Origin: Candidatus Galacturonatibacter soehngenii
GTDB lineage: Bacteria > Bacillota > Clostridia > Lachnospirales > Lachnospiraceae
Assembly: GCF_008830185.1 (NCBI RefSeq)
Contig: NZ_WAGX01000007.1
Span: forward strand, 372,001-436,000
DNA: 64,000 bases
Direction of reading: 5' to 3'
The translations under genes and the position numbers were made by a program. Positions within the stretch are counted from its first letter, which is position 1; each line of letters opens with the position of its first letter. Positions 1 through 7,146 of this stretch are shown piece by piece. The notes beneath the pieces were generated by a model. The model worked only from the letters and a program-made list of their open reading frames with translations. It was not told the origin of the DNA and ran no database searches.

Positions 1-136
1 TGTTAAGGAACCCTTATTTTTATTGTTTGGGAGATGATGTCAGCTACTAAATAAGGATATGGATGAGTAATATTTCAAATAAAAAAATGAAGAATAATGT
101 AAACTGAACATAACAGGATATGTTATGTTTAATTGA

Positions 137-164
137 TTGATTAATAGAAAGGTTATAATATAAT
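137..164 (+). promoter_or_regulatory. Promoter of the XRE-AbrB regulator gene
   Basis: TTGATT at 137-142 and TATAAT at 159-164 are separated by 16 bp, just ahead of the regulator gene. A second overlapping TATAAT lies at 154-159. Positions 1-136 hold nothing else I can support. Confidence 0.55.
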
Positions 165-186
165 AAGTATAAAGGATGTGAAAAGT

Positions 187-615
187 ATGATAAATATGAA
201 TCTGAAAGAATTGCGAAAAGCCCATAGATACACACAAGAAGAGGTTGCTGAAAAGATAAGTGTTTCAAGACAAGCGGTTGCAAAGTGGGAAAATGGTGAA
301 ACTGTACCTGATATCAATAATTGTATTGCGTTGGCAGAATTGTATGGAGTTACCTTGGACGACTTAGTAAATCATTCGAAACAAAAAAACGGAATAGGTA
401 TTCAGCCTGAAGGGAAACACGTATTTGGAACGGTAAAGGTTGGAGAAAGGGGACAAATTGTAATTCCTAAAAAAGCCAGAGAAATATTTAACATTTGTCC
501 TCAAGACAGTTTGTTGGTTTTAGGCGATGAGGCACAGGGAATTGCCTTGGTGAAACAAGATAAATTTATGCATTTTGTAGAAGCTGCTTATAAAGCGAAA
601 GAATGCAAGGAGTAG
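187..615 (+). CDS. XRE-type helix-turn-helix regulator fused to an AbrB/SpoVT-like domain
   Basis: This is a small cytoplasmic DNA-binding protein with two domains. The N-terminal 60 residues are an XRE/Cro helix-turn-helix (LKELRKAHRYTQEEVAEKIS followed by SRQAVAKWENG). Residues about 80-125 are an AbrB/MazE-type swapped-hairpin DNA-binding fold, with GERGQIVIPKKAREIF as its hallmark. AbrB domains act as dimers, so the protein probably contacts DNA through two different modules. I chose ATG 187 because AAAGGA at 171-176 is correctly spaced for it, whereas the longest frame, from GTG 178, would leave only one base after that site. It could regulate itself or the next gene; the target is unknown. 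Confidence 0.8.
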   Translation: MINMNLKELRKAHRYTQEEVAEKISVSRQAVAKWENGETVPDINNCIALAELYGVTLDDLVNHSKQKNGIGIQPEGKHVFGTVKVGERGQIVIPKKAREIFNICPQDSLLVLGDEAQGIALVKQDKFMHFVEAAYKAKECKE

Positions 616-693
616 TAGATACCTTTAATGCAGAATGAATTTTAAGGGATCCATAAATGTAGTTATCTAATTAAGGAAGGACACGATATAAAG

Positions 694-1755
694 ATGAAAA
701 AGAAAAAGAAAATAATATTAAGCGGAATTTTAGTATTTATACTATTTATGGTGGGAAGTTACTTCTATAATAATATTACTTATATTGAGAACCCCCTTAA
801 AAAAATGTATAGAGCTGGATTTGTTGAAAAACAAATAGAGCTAAAGGATGGCACCATATTAAATTATGGAGAAGGTCCAAACAATGGAAAAACACCGCTT
901 CTACTCATTCATGGTCAAGGTATGTCTTGGGAGGATTATGCAAAAGTATTGCCTGAATTATCAAAGCATTACCATGTATACGCTGTGGATTGCCACGGGC
1001 ATGGAGAATCTGATATGAATCCTGAGAAATATTCGGCTAAAGAAATGGCGGAAGATTTTATAGAATTTATTGATGTAGAAATAGGGCAAAAAACAGTAGT
1101 TTCCGGTCATTCCTCAGGTGGAATGATTGCTGCATGGTTGGCTGCATATGCACCAGATCGTATACTGGGTACAGTTATTGAAGATTCCCCCTTCTTTTCA
1201 ACGGAACCAGGTAGACGAGAAAAAACATATGTATGGGTATATGGTTTTCAATTATATGAAGACTTTAAAAATCAAGATGAAGAGAAGGATTACTTCAAGT
1301 ATAGTTTAGAAAGAAGTTATTGGAGAAATATGTTTGGGGATTTTCTTTGGAATAAATTTTCTAAAGATGCAGTAGCATATCATAAAAAGCACCCTAATGA
1401 GCCTGTACACATAAAGTATTTACCACCACAGATAAATAGGATATTTGAAACCGCGACTTATCCATATGATCGCAAGTTTGGAGAAACATTTTATGATAAT
1501 ACCTGGTTTGAGGACTATAATCAATCCGAAGTGTTATCAAAAATTAAAAGCCCTACAGTATTCATAAAAGCTGCAACAAGTTACGATGGAGATTTACTAG
1601 TAGCAGCCTTATCGGATGAAGATGCTGATCATGTGATTGAGTTGTTGGAAAATGGAAAACGGATTAATGTGGATTCCCCTGGACACGATATACACTACGA
1701 TAAACCCGAAGAATTTATTGAGATTATGATTGAGTTCTTAGATGAAGTTCAATAA
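694..1755 (+). CDS. Membrane-anchored alpha/beta-hydrolase
   Basis: 353 residues. A lysine-rich start and a hydrophobic segment (about residues 7-25) form a signal anchor, so the enzyme domain should face outward. The hydrolase fold is shown by LLLIHGQG (oxyanion-hole region), the nucleophile elbow GHSSGG, and a C-terminal DSPGHDIHYDKPEEF that supplies the catalytic histidine. Substrate cannot be read from sequence; esterase, lactonase or lipase-like activity are all possible. AAGGAAGG at 673-680 is the ribosome site, somewhat far (13 nt) from ATG 694. It follows the XRE-AbrB gene after 78 bp on the same strand with no clear terminator between, so the two may be co-transcribed. Confidence 0.8.
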   Translation: MKKKKKIILSGILVFILFMVGSYFYNNITYIENPLKKMYRAGFVEKQIELKDGTILNYGEGPNNGKTPLLLIHGQGMSWEDYAKVLPELSKHYHVYAVDCHGHGESDMNPEKYSAKEMAEDFIEFIDVEIGQKTVVSGHSSGGMIAAWLAAYAPDRILGTVIEDSPFFSTEPGRREKTYVWVYGFQLYEDFKNQDEEKDYFKYSLERSYWRNMFGDFLWNKFSKDAVAYHKKHPNEPVHIKYLPPQINRIFETATYPYDRKFGETFYDNTWFEDYNQSEVLSKIKSPTVFIKAATSYDGDLLVAALSDEDADHVIELLENGKRINVDSPGHDIHYDKPEEFIEIMIEFLDEVQ

Positions 1756-1857
1756 TGATATAGAAAGAATACAAAGATTGGATAAAAGAGTAATGAAATC
1801 AACGATTAATGAATTTTTAAAGAAGGTTAGGAACTTATAATCAATTAGATATGGGGA

Positions 1858-1892
1858 ACTATCAATTTATTTTCAAAATGTAAATTGATAGT
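1858..1892 (+). terminator. Probable terminator hairpin after the hydrolase gene
   Basis: A perfect 12-bp stem (ACTATCAATTTA at 1858-1869 with its complement at 1881-1892) with an 11-nt loop. The downstream tract is only moderately U-rich, so efficiency is uncertain. It separates the hydrolase gene from the mef cassette. Confidence 0.5.
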
Positions 1893-1911
1893 GGCTTCTA
1901 TATTTTAAATA

Positions 1912-1940
1912 TTGAATCCATCAAACTATTGTGTTAAAAT
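1912..1940 (+). promoter_or_regulatory. Promoter of the mef-type leader and operon
   Basis: TTGAAT (1912-1917), 17-bp spacer, TAAAAT (1935-1940) with an extended TG at 1932-1933. It would start a transcript near 1947, giving a leader of about 325 nt before the pump gene. Confidence 0.7.
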
Positions 1941-1980
1941 ATACGTTGATAAAAATAAGAATTTAGGAGGAATCGAAAGG

Positions 1981-2007
1981 ATGACAGCCTCAATACGTTT
2001 AAGATAA
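1981..2007 (+). CDS. Mef-type regulatory leader peptide, 8 residues (MTASIRLR)
   Basis: A complete eight-codon reading frame with a strong ribosome site (AGGAGG at 1965-1970). It encodes MTASIRLR. From memory, streptococcal mef(A)/mef(E) operons carry the leader MTASMRLR, where macrolide-stalled ribosomes relieve transcription attenuation. The single Met-to-Ile change here, the position in a long 5' leader and the Mef-type pump downstream all match that system. It is too short for ordinary gene calling. The role here is inferred from that parallel. Confidence 0.8.
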   Translation: MTASIRLR

Positions 2008-2016
2008 GCTGGCAAT

Positions 2017-2057
2017 AAAAAAGGCAGAATCTATCCTCGATGATAGGCTTTTTTGTT
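2017..2057 (+). promoter_or_regulatory. Attenuator hairpin directly after the leader peptide
   Basis: AAAAAAG (2017-2023) pairs with CTTTTTT (2048-2054), and CTATC (2031-2035) with GATAG (2042-2046), with an internal loop between the two arms. The hairpin ends in a run of T and starts 9 nt after the leader stop codon. That is where an intrinsic terminator controlled by ribosome stalling would be expected. GATAAGCT at 2003-2010 nearly repeats GATAGGCT of the right arm, so an alternative pairing is possible. Confidence 0.6.
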
Positions 2058-2167
2058 GTGCTTATTTATACGATATTGAGCATTCATTAGTTACGGTAAG
2101 CTATAATTTCTTTAGCTGTGCCTTTATTTGACTATGTCTTTTTAAAGAATGTTTCCATATTGTATGT

Positions 2168-2209
2168 ATGCAGACTAAGCCACATTGTGGATTTTGGCCT
2201 GCATTTTTT
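2168..2209 (+). terminator. Second intrinsic terminator in the mef leader
   Basis: ATGCAG (2168-2173) pairs with CTGCAT (2199-2204), and inside it CCAC pairs with GTGG around a three-base loop. A run of six T follows (the first belonging to the stem). It lies 60-100 nt before the pump start codon, so read-through must be needed to express the pump. Confidence 0.7.
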
Positions 2210-2272
2210 ATTGCCTCGAATATTGTTTAAATAAAATTTAATCAAAATAATGAATGTAGGAGATGATAAAAA

Positions 2273-3487
2273 ATGGAAAAATACAATTGGAAACTTAAGT
2301 TTTTTACAATATGGGCGGGACAGGCAGTATCTTTAATCACTAGTGCCATCTTGCAAATGGCGATAATTTTTTATCTTACAGAAAAAACAGGATCTGCGAT
2401 GGTTTTGTCTATGGCCTCGCTGGTTGGTTTTCTACCCTATGCGGTCTTTGGACCAGCTATTGGTGTGCTAGTGGATCGCTATGATAGAAAAAAGATAATG
2501 ATTGGTGCTGATTTAATTATCGCAGCAGCTGGAGCAGCACTAGCTATTGTTGACTTATATATGGAATTATCTGTTTGGATGGTTATGGTGGTATTATTTA
2601 TCCGTAGCCTAGGAACAGCTTTTCATACCCCTGCGTTAAATGCAGTTACACCTCTTCTAGTACCAGAAGAACAGCTGACCAAATGTGCTGGCTATAGCCA
2701 GTCCTTGCAGTCTATCAGTTATATATTAAGTCCAGCAGTTGCGGCATTGTTATACTCTGTTTGGGAATTAAATGCCATTATAACCATCGATGTACTAGGC
2801 GCCGTAATTGCTAGTCTCACAGTAGCATTGGTGAATATTCCAAAGCTTAAAGTAGAAGAAAAAAGTTTGAAACAAAATTTCATCGGAGAGATGAAAGAAG
2901 GGTTTTTGGTCTTAAAGGATAATAAAGGATTGTTTGCTTTATTACTCATAGGAACACTATATATGTTTGTTTATATGCCTATCAATGCACTATATCCTTT
3001 AATCACCATGGAATATTTTAATGGTACACCGATGCATATTTCTATTACGGAGATTGCTTATGCATCTGGTATGATGGCAGGTGGTTTGATATTGGGGTTA
3101 TTTGGGAACTACAAAAAGCGAATCCTATTAATTACAGCATCCATTTTTATGATGGGGATAAGTTTAACCATTTCAGGCTTACTTCCTCCAAGTGGATTTT
3201 TAATATTTGTAGTTTGCTGTGCGATAATGGGGCTTTCGGTACCCTTTTACAGTGGTGTACAAACGGCTCTTTTTCAGGAGAAAATTAAGCCTGAATATTT
3301 AGGACGGGTATTTTCTTTAACTGGAAGTATCATGTCTCTTGCTATGCCAATTGGGTTAATTCTTTCTGGATTCTTTGCTGATAGAATCGGTGTAAATCAT
3401 TGGTTTTTACTATCAGGTATTTTAATTATTTGCATTGCAATAGTTTGCCCAATGATAACTGAGATTAGAAAATTAGATGCAAAATAA
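2273..3487 (+). CDS. mef(A)-like: Mef(A)-type macrolide efflux MFS transporter
   Basis: 404 residues with about 12 membrane segments. The sequence matches my memory of streptococcal Mef(A) over long stretches, for example FTIWAGQAVSLITSAILQMA near the start, the loop motif GVLVDRYDRKK and SVPFYSGVQTALFQEKI near the end. Mef pumps expel 14- and 15-membered macrolides using the proton gradient, so I call this a Mef-class pump rather than a generic MFS protein. In streptococci the partner gene is msr(D)/mel (ABC-F); here it is absent and a nucleotidyltransferase follows. The leader peptide and two terminators upstream indicate drug-inducible attenuation. This arrangement suggests horizontal acquisition, though the leader has drifted by one residue. 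Confidence 0.9.
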   Translation: MEKYNWKLKFFTIWAGQAVSLITSAILQMAIIFYLTEKTGSAMVLSMASLVGFLPYAVFGPAIGVLVDRYDRKKIMIGADLIIAAAGAALAIVDLYMELSVWMVMVVLFIRSLGTAFHTPALNAVTPLLVPEEQLTKCAGYSQSLQSISYILSPAVAALLYSVWELNAIITIDVLGAVIASLTVALVNIPKLKVEEKSLKQNFIGEMKEGFLVLKDNKGLFALLLIGTLYMFVYMPINALYPLITMEYFNGTPMHISITEIAYASGMMAGGLILGLFGNYKKRILLITASIFMMGISLTISGLLPPSGFLIFVVCCAIMGLSVPFYSGVQTALFQEKIKPEYLGRVFSLTGSIMSLAMPIGLILSGFFADRIGVNHWFLLSGILIICIAIVCPMITEIRKLDAK

Positions 3488-3506
3488 AATAAAGGAGTGT
3501 GTTCGT

Positions 3507-4361
3507 ATGATATATAATATTATTCAATCAGTGACAGAAAAATTATCCTCTTTGCCTTATATAGAAGGCATCGTATTAGGGGGATCCCGTGCAAGAGGTA
3601 CCCATACAGAGGATTCTGATATAGATATCGGAATTTATTACAATCAAGAATCATTTGACCTGACAGCGATTAACCAAATTGCTACAGAGTTGGATGATGA
3701 GAATAGAAACAACCTTGTTGTACCTCCCGGAGCGTGGGGTGATTGGATCAATGGCGGCGGATGGTTAGTTATGAACGGGTATCATGTTGATTTGATTTTA
3801 CGTGATATAAAACGGGTGGAACAAATAATCAAGGATACGGAGCAAGGAATTGTTACTGCAAATTATCAGACCGGGCATCCCCATGGTTATATAAGTGCTA
3901 TGTATCGTGGAGAATTGGCTATCAGCAAGATACAATATGCTAAAAATGAAAGCTTATGCGAATTAAAAAATCAGGCGGAAATTTACCCTGGTGCTCTAAA
4001 GAAGAGCTTGATAAACTTTTTTTTATTTGAAGCAGAGTTCTCTTTAATGTTTGTAAAAGCAAATGCGGGAGCAGAGGATAAATATTATATTGCAGGCCAT
4101 GTTTTTCGTATTATTTCATGCTTAAATCAAGTACTATTTGCATGCAATAATGCTTATTGCATTAACGAAAAGAAAGCTATAAAACTGCTTGAAACTTTTG
4201 AATATAAACCTAAAAAATATGCCGAAAGGGTAAATCATATTTTTGAAGTACTCGGTCTTTCACTTTTTGAATGCTACGATATGACCGAGAAGCTTTATAA
4301 AGAAGTGAAAAAAATTGCAACGGAGATAAATAACTTTTTAAACGAGGGGGAATTCAGATGA
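3507..4361 (+). CDS. Nucleotidyltransferase, possible antibiotic-modifying type
   Basis: 284 residues. The N-terminus holds the nucleotidyltransferase signature GGSRARGT at residues 25-32 and a metal-binding DSDID at 36-40, as in kanamycin and lincosamide nucleotidyltransferases. The helical C-terminal half is not diagnostic. I start at ATG 3507, which has AAGGAG at 3492-3497; the longer frame from 3477 overlaps the pump gene and lacks a ribosome site. It lies 19 bp after the pump gene, so it is probably in the same drug-inducible operon. Its substrate is unknown: it may adenylylate an antibiotic or be a housekeeping nucleotidyltransferase. Confidence 0.7.
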   Translation: MIYNIIQSVTEKLSSLPYIEGIVLGGSRARGTHTEDSDIDIGIYYNQESFDLTAINQIATELDDENRNNLVVPPGAWGDWINGGGWLVMNGYHVDLILRDIKRVEQIIKDTEQGIVTANYQTGHPHGYISAMYRGELAISKIQYAKNESLCELKNQAEIYPGALKKSLINFFLFEAEFSLMFVKANAGAEDKYYIAGHVFRIISCLNQVLFACNNAYCINEKKAIKLLETFEYKPKKYAERVNHIFEVLGLSLFECYDMTEKLYKEVKKIATEINNFLNEGEFR

Positions 4362-5098
4362 AAGAAAACAAATATGATGATAATATATTTTTTCAAAAAT
4401 ACAGTCAAATGAGTCGCTCACAGCAGGGACTAGCCGGTGCAGGAGAATGGGAAACATTGAGAAAGCTGCTGCCGGATTTTAAAGATAAGCGTGTGCTTGA
4501 TTTAGGATGCGGCTATGGATGGCACTGTATTTATGCGATGGAACACGGAGCGTCTTCTGTTGTAGGTGTTGATATTTCTCATAAAATGCTCGAGGTAGCC
4601 AAAGAAAAAACACATTTTCCACAGGTTGAATATAAATGCTGTGCTATAGAAGATGTGGAATTCCCAGAGGAGAGTTTTGATGTAATATTAAGTTCACTTG
4701 CGTTTCACTATGTAGCAGATTATGAGATTTTAGTAAAAAAGATATATAGAATACTGAAGTCTGGTGGTAAGCTAGTTTTTACGGTTGAACATCCTGTTTT
4801 TACTGCCTATGGAACACAAGACTGGCATTATAACGAAAAAGGAGAAATACTGCATTTTCCGGTGGATAATTATTATTATGAGGGCAAACGGACAGCTGTG
4901 TTTTTGGGAGAAAAGGTTACAAAATATCATAGAACACTGACCACATATCTAAATACACTGCTTTCAAATGGTTTTATAATAAATCATATTGTGGAGCCGC
5001 AGCCGCCGGAAAACATGATGGATATTCCGGGGATGCAGGATGAAATGCGCCGTCCCATGATGCTGATTGTATCGGCCAACAAAAAAGAGAAAAGATAA
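4358..5098 (+). CDS. Class I SAM-dependent methyltransferase
   Basis: 246 residues. Motif I is VLDLGCGYGW at about residues 46-55, followed by the acidic strand VVGVDIS and a post-motif region SGGKLVFTVEHPVF. It is a type-11 small-molecule methyltransferase by flavour. The start overlaps the nucleotidyltransferase stop by four bases (ATGA), implying translational coupling. The final 150 bp are clearly richer in G and C than the flanking genes, a sign of foreign origin for the cassette. A drug target or drug modification role is possible, but nothing in the sequence proves it. Confidence 0.75.
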   Translation: MKENKYDDNIFFQKYSQMSRSQQGLAGAGEWETLRKLLPDFKDKRVLDLGCGYGWHCIYAMEHGASSVVGVDISHKMLEVAKEKTHFPQVEYKCCAIEDVEFPEESFDVILSSLAFHYVADYEILVKKIYRILKSGGKLVFTVEHPVFTAYGTQDWHYNEKGEILHFPVDNYYYEGKRTAVFLGEKVTKYHRTLTTYLNTLLSNGFIINHIVEPQPPENMMDIPGMQDEMRRPMMLIVSANKKEKR

Positions 5099-5138
5099 AA
5101 TTGAAACACCCGCAACATAAACAGCAAAGGAGTGCGAT

Positions 5139-5192
5139 ATGATGCTATCTGAAAATAACTCCACACCAAGGAGTGAAAATAATAATCCATGA
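5139..5192 (+). CDS. Micro-ORF 1 downstream of the resistance cassette (17 residues)
   Basis: A 17-codon frame with a strong, well-placed ribosome site (AAAGGAG at 5126-5132). The product, MMLSENNSTPRSENNNP, is hydrophilic and not recognised. Its stop codon overlaps the start of the next micro-ORF in an ATGA arrangement. This could be a translated leader or the remnant of a mobile-element gene. Confidence 0.4.
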   Translation: MMLSENNSTPRSENNNP

Positions 5193-5305
5193 GGTATATT
5201 GATATGTTTCCGTCTACCGATAGCCGTGGATATGTTTCCGAGAACGGACACACTCAAGTGACATTCATTCTATCCTCTCGACCCATGTGGAGACGGTCGT
5301 ATTGA
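5189..5305 (+). CDS. Micro-ORF 2, coupled to micro-ORF 1 (38 residues)
   Basis: Starts inside the stop of micro-ORF 1 and encodes a 38-residue peptide ending in SSRPMWRRSY. It has no ribosome site of its own, so translation would depend on coupling. Base composition is richer in G and C than the flanking genes. I do not recognise it with certainty. Its short, Arg/Trp-ending form and position next to resistance genes make a leader peptide or mobile-element remnant plausible. The rest of the gap up to 5573 shows only the terminator at 5481. Confidence 0.4.
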   Translation: MRYIDMFPSTDSRGYVSENGHTQVTFILSSRPMWRRSY

Positions 5306-5480
5306 TGTCACATAGGGATAAATAAATAAGCTTCAAAGGCTTAAAATCAAAGGTTTCAGACTTTCAGTGAGAATACCGATTGTTGGGAGCCTTGTTTTTG
5401 CCCTCCGAACATGACTTGAAACATAAATGTAAGTTAGGGTTGAAAGACTAGAGAACTGTTGTCAAATAAACATAGCGAAA

Positions 5481-5518
5481 GGCAGCAGTTCTTTTACAGA
5501 ATTACTGCCTCATTTTTG
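5481..5518 (+). terminator. Intrinsic terminator closing the resistance cassette
   Basis: GGCAGCAGTTCT (5481-5492) pairs with AGAATTACTGCC (5498-5509) around a five-base loop, with one G-U pair, followed by TCATTTTTG. Confidence 0.7.
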
Positions 5519-5573
5519 TTATTTTGCTAAATCATCTAGGCGAGTACGATGTTGTAAAGTATTAAGAATCCAA

Positions 5574-6187
5574 TCAGCATTTTTTGATTTTTATTTCGTT
5601 ATTCTTAACTAAAATTGCCCCTTGATTACTGATTGGGGATAAATTTAGTTTAGAAGAGTAGGTGTCTATTATAGTTTGCACAACTTCCTTAAAGGGTGAA
5701 CTTTCAAAATGTGGCACTGGGTAAAACTCGACTAATCCTAAGGCACAATAGTCCGTCAAATCGGGAGCTTTTTTTACACTGTCTATTCCTTTAGCGTATT
5801 CTATATTTGGTGATGCAACCATTGCTCCAGCTGATTCACCAATGTAAAGCCTGCCTGCATTCACTTCTTCTACAATCATTTTGTCAGCCCCGGTTCTTTT
5901 TAGCTCTTGTAAAAGAAAAAATGTGTTTCCACCAGTTACATAGATAAAATCATTTTTTTTAACTTCACTCTTATTTCATCCTGGCTGGCTGTAGATATAT
6001 CAAGTATATCAACAACAAGTCCCATTTTTTCAAGTTCCTTTCTGCCAGATGATACATAAAACACAACTTTTTCCACCATACTTGCAGTAGGAATAAAGGT
6101 TACCCTTTTACCTGTTAAATCTGTTTCGAAATTTGCAAAGATATCTGCAACATCTTTAAAGGAAGATGCCAAAAATAGTTTTTTCAT
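5574..6187 (-). pseudogene. Peptidase S51 (dipeptidase E-like), frameshifted
   Basis: Two minus-strand frames together spell one S51 peptidase of about 204 residues. The first part runs MKKLFLASSF to about 5961, and the second continues with NDFIYVTGGNTFFLLQELKR. IGESAGAMV carries the nucleophile serine. The break lies at a run of eight A on the coding strand (5953-5960); nine would restore one frame. The total length of 614 nt, one short of a multiple of three, fits a single-base loss. An ATG with GGAG upstream starts at 6187. Either it is a young pseudogene, a homopolymer sequencing error or a phase-variable tract. Confidence 0.8.
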
Positions 6188-6249
6188 AAAGCTGTTTTCT
6201 CCTTTTATTTTCCATGTAATTGTAGTATAGTACAAAAAGGTATCATAAT

Positions 6250-6450
6250 ATGACATATTTATATTATTATGGAGCCAATCGCCCCTTGGAAAGAGAATTT
6301 AGACTTCCTGAGAGTAAAAAATACAGAGCGCAGTTGATTGATACTTGGAATATGAGTATAGAAGAATGTGGAGAAGTCAGTGGCAGATTTGTTCTTAAAA
6401 TGACTGGAAAACCATATATGGCAGCTCGTTTTATTGCAATAGATGAATAA
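6250..6450 (+). pseudogene. C-terminal remnant of a DUF5605-like glycosidase-type protein
   Basis: A 66-residue frame with LPESKKYRAQLIDTWNM and TGKPYMAARFIAID resembles, from memory, the extreme C-terminus of large DUF4038/DUF5605 proteins, which are putative glycoside hydrolases. No ribosome site precedes it, it is open only from 6226, and nothing upstream encodes the missing body, so I read it as a stranded fragment. A strong terminator follows immediately. Confidence 0.5.
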
Positions 6451-6493
6451 GTATAAGGCAGCATACGTAATAGAAACGTACGCTGCCTTATAC
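6451..6493. terminator. Strong bidirectional hairpin terminator
   Basis: GTATAAGGCAGC (6451-6462) pairs with 6482-6493, and TACGT (6464-6468) with ACGTA (6476-6480): 17 pairs with one mismatch. It is symmetrical enough to work in both directions and starts at the stop of the gene fragment. Confidence 0.7.
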
Positions 6494-6535
6494 TTTATTC
6501 TAAAATGAGTGGTAACAATATGCATGCATGAAATA

Positions 6536-6599
6536 TTACGAGGATTAGAGGCTTAAAGTCCATATTTTCATCCTCGTAAACCTATGATTGTGTTATAAT
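6536..6599 (+). promoter_or_regulatory. 10-bp inverted repeat followed by an extended -10 promoter
   Basis: TTACGAGGAT (6536-6545) has its exact complement at 6570-6579. TGTTATAAT at 6591-6599 is an extended -10 element without a convincing -35. The repeat could be an operator overlapping the -35 position or part of a remnant. Nothing else stands out between 6494 and 6655. Confidence 0.35.
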
Positions 6600-6655
6600 A
6601 TAGTATTATATTAGTTAATATAAATATAAAATATGGTATCTATGGCTATAGAGTG

Positions 6656-6772
6656 ATGATACTTGAACAAGATGAACCTACTACAAAAGAAGAGATGTTA
6701 AAATAGTTACATAGTGCAGCAAAACTTCTTCATATGGATAAGATGAATAGTGAGTTTAAAATAAAAGAATAG
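6656..6772 (+). pseudogene. Small broken ORF with an in-frame TAG
   Basis: A 38-codon frame reading MILEQDEPTTKEEMLK, then TAG (6704-6706), then LHSAAKLLHMDKMNSEFKIKE and TAG. The second half has normal coding character, so this may be a small gene broken by a nonsense mutation. The family is unknown. Confidence 0.25.
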
Positions 6773-6790
6773 AAAAAAGGAGAACATTAA

Positions 6791-7015
6791 ATGGCAGAAA
6801 TAGCATATGAAATCATAAAAGAACTAGGTGTTTTGTCAGAAAATTCAAAGGGATGGAGAAAAGAAATCAACCTCATTAGCTGGAATGGTGCAACTCCTAA
6901 ATATGACATTAGGGATTGGGCACCAGATCATGAAAAGATGGGAAAGGGAACAACTTTATCAAAAGATGAGGTTGAGAAATTAAAAGAAGTATTGAATCGT
7001 GTCTGTGAAGCATAG
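6791..7015 (+). CDS. PC4/YdbC-like single-stranded DNA-binding protein
   Basis: 74 residues. NLISWNGATPKYDIRDWAPD followed by HEKMGKGTTLSKDE is the signature of the YdbC family, the bacterial version of the PC4/p15 transcription cofactor fold that binds single-stranded DNA as a dimer. The ribosome site AAAAAAGGAG lies 8 nt ahead of ATG 6791. It appears to be transcribed alone or with the broken ORF just upstream. Physiological role in Firmicutes is not well defined. Confidence 0.85.
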   Translation: MAEIAYEIIKELGVLSENSKGWRKEINLISWNGATPKYDIRDWAPDHEKMGKGTTLSKDEVEKLKEVLNRVCEA

Positions 7016-7064
7016 TGACTTTGGATTAAGAAACATTAATGTAATATGTGATGTAATTGTCCAA

Positions 7065-7121
7065 TTGAATTCTTTCAAAAAATATCATAAAATGAGAGCA
7101 TGCCTTTTAAGGGTATTATGC
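7065..7121 (+). promoter_or_regulatory. Promoter and 5' hairpin of the agmatine operon
   Basis: TTGAAT (7065-7070), 17 bp, TAAAAT (7088-7093). A short hairpin at 7098-7121 (AGCAT...ATGCT with an inner CCTT/AAGG) would form at the very 5' end of the transcript, which may stabilise it or serve control. Confidence 0.6.
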
Positions 7122-7146
7122 TGAATGAAAATGAGGAATACAATAA

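Noticed and set aside
4964-5257. Minus-strand frames of 89-97 codons over the cassette end
   Set aside because: They lie antisense to the methyltransferase end and the micro-ORFs, with no ribosome site or known family.
5574-6187. Programmed frameshifting of the S51 peptidase
   Set aside because: There is an A run but no evident slippery heptamer with a downstream structure, and the family does not use frameshifting. Mutation or error is simpler.
6259-6525. Minus-strand frame antisense to the DUF5605-like fragment
   Set aside because: It crosses the strong hairpin at 6451-6493, and the plus-strand reading has recognisable protein sequence.
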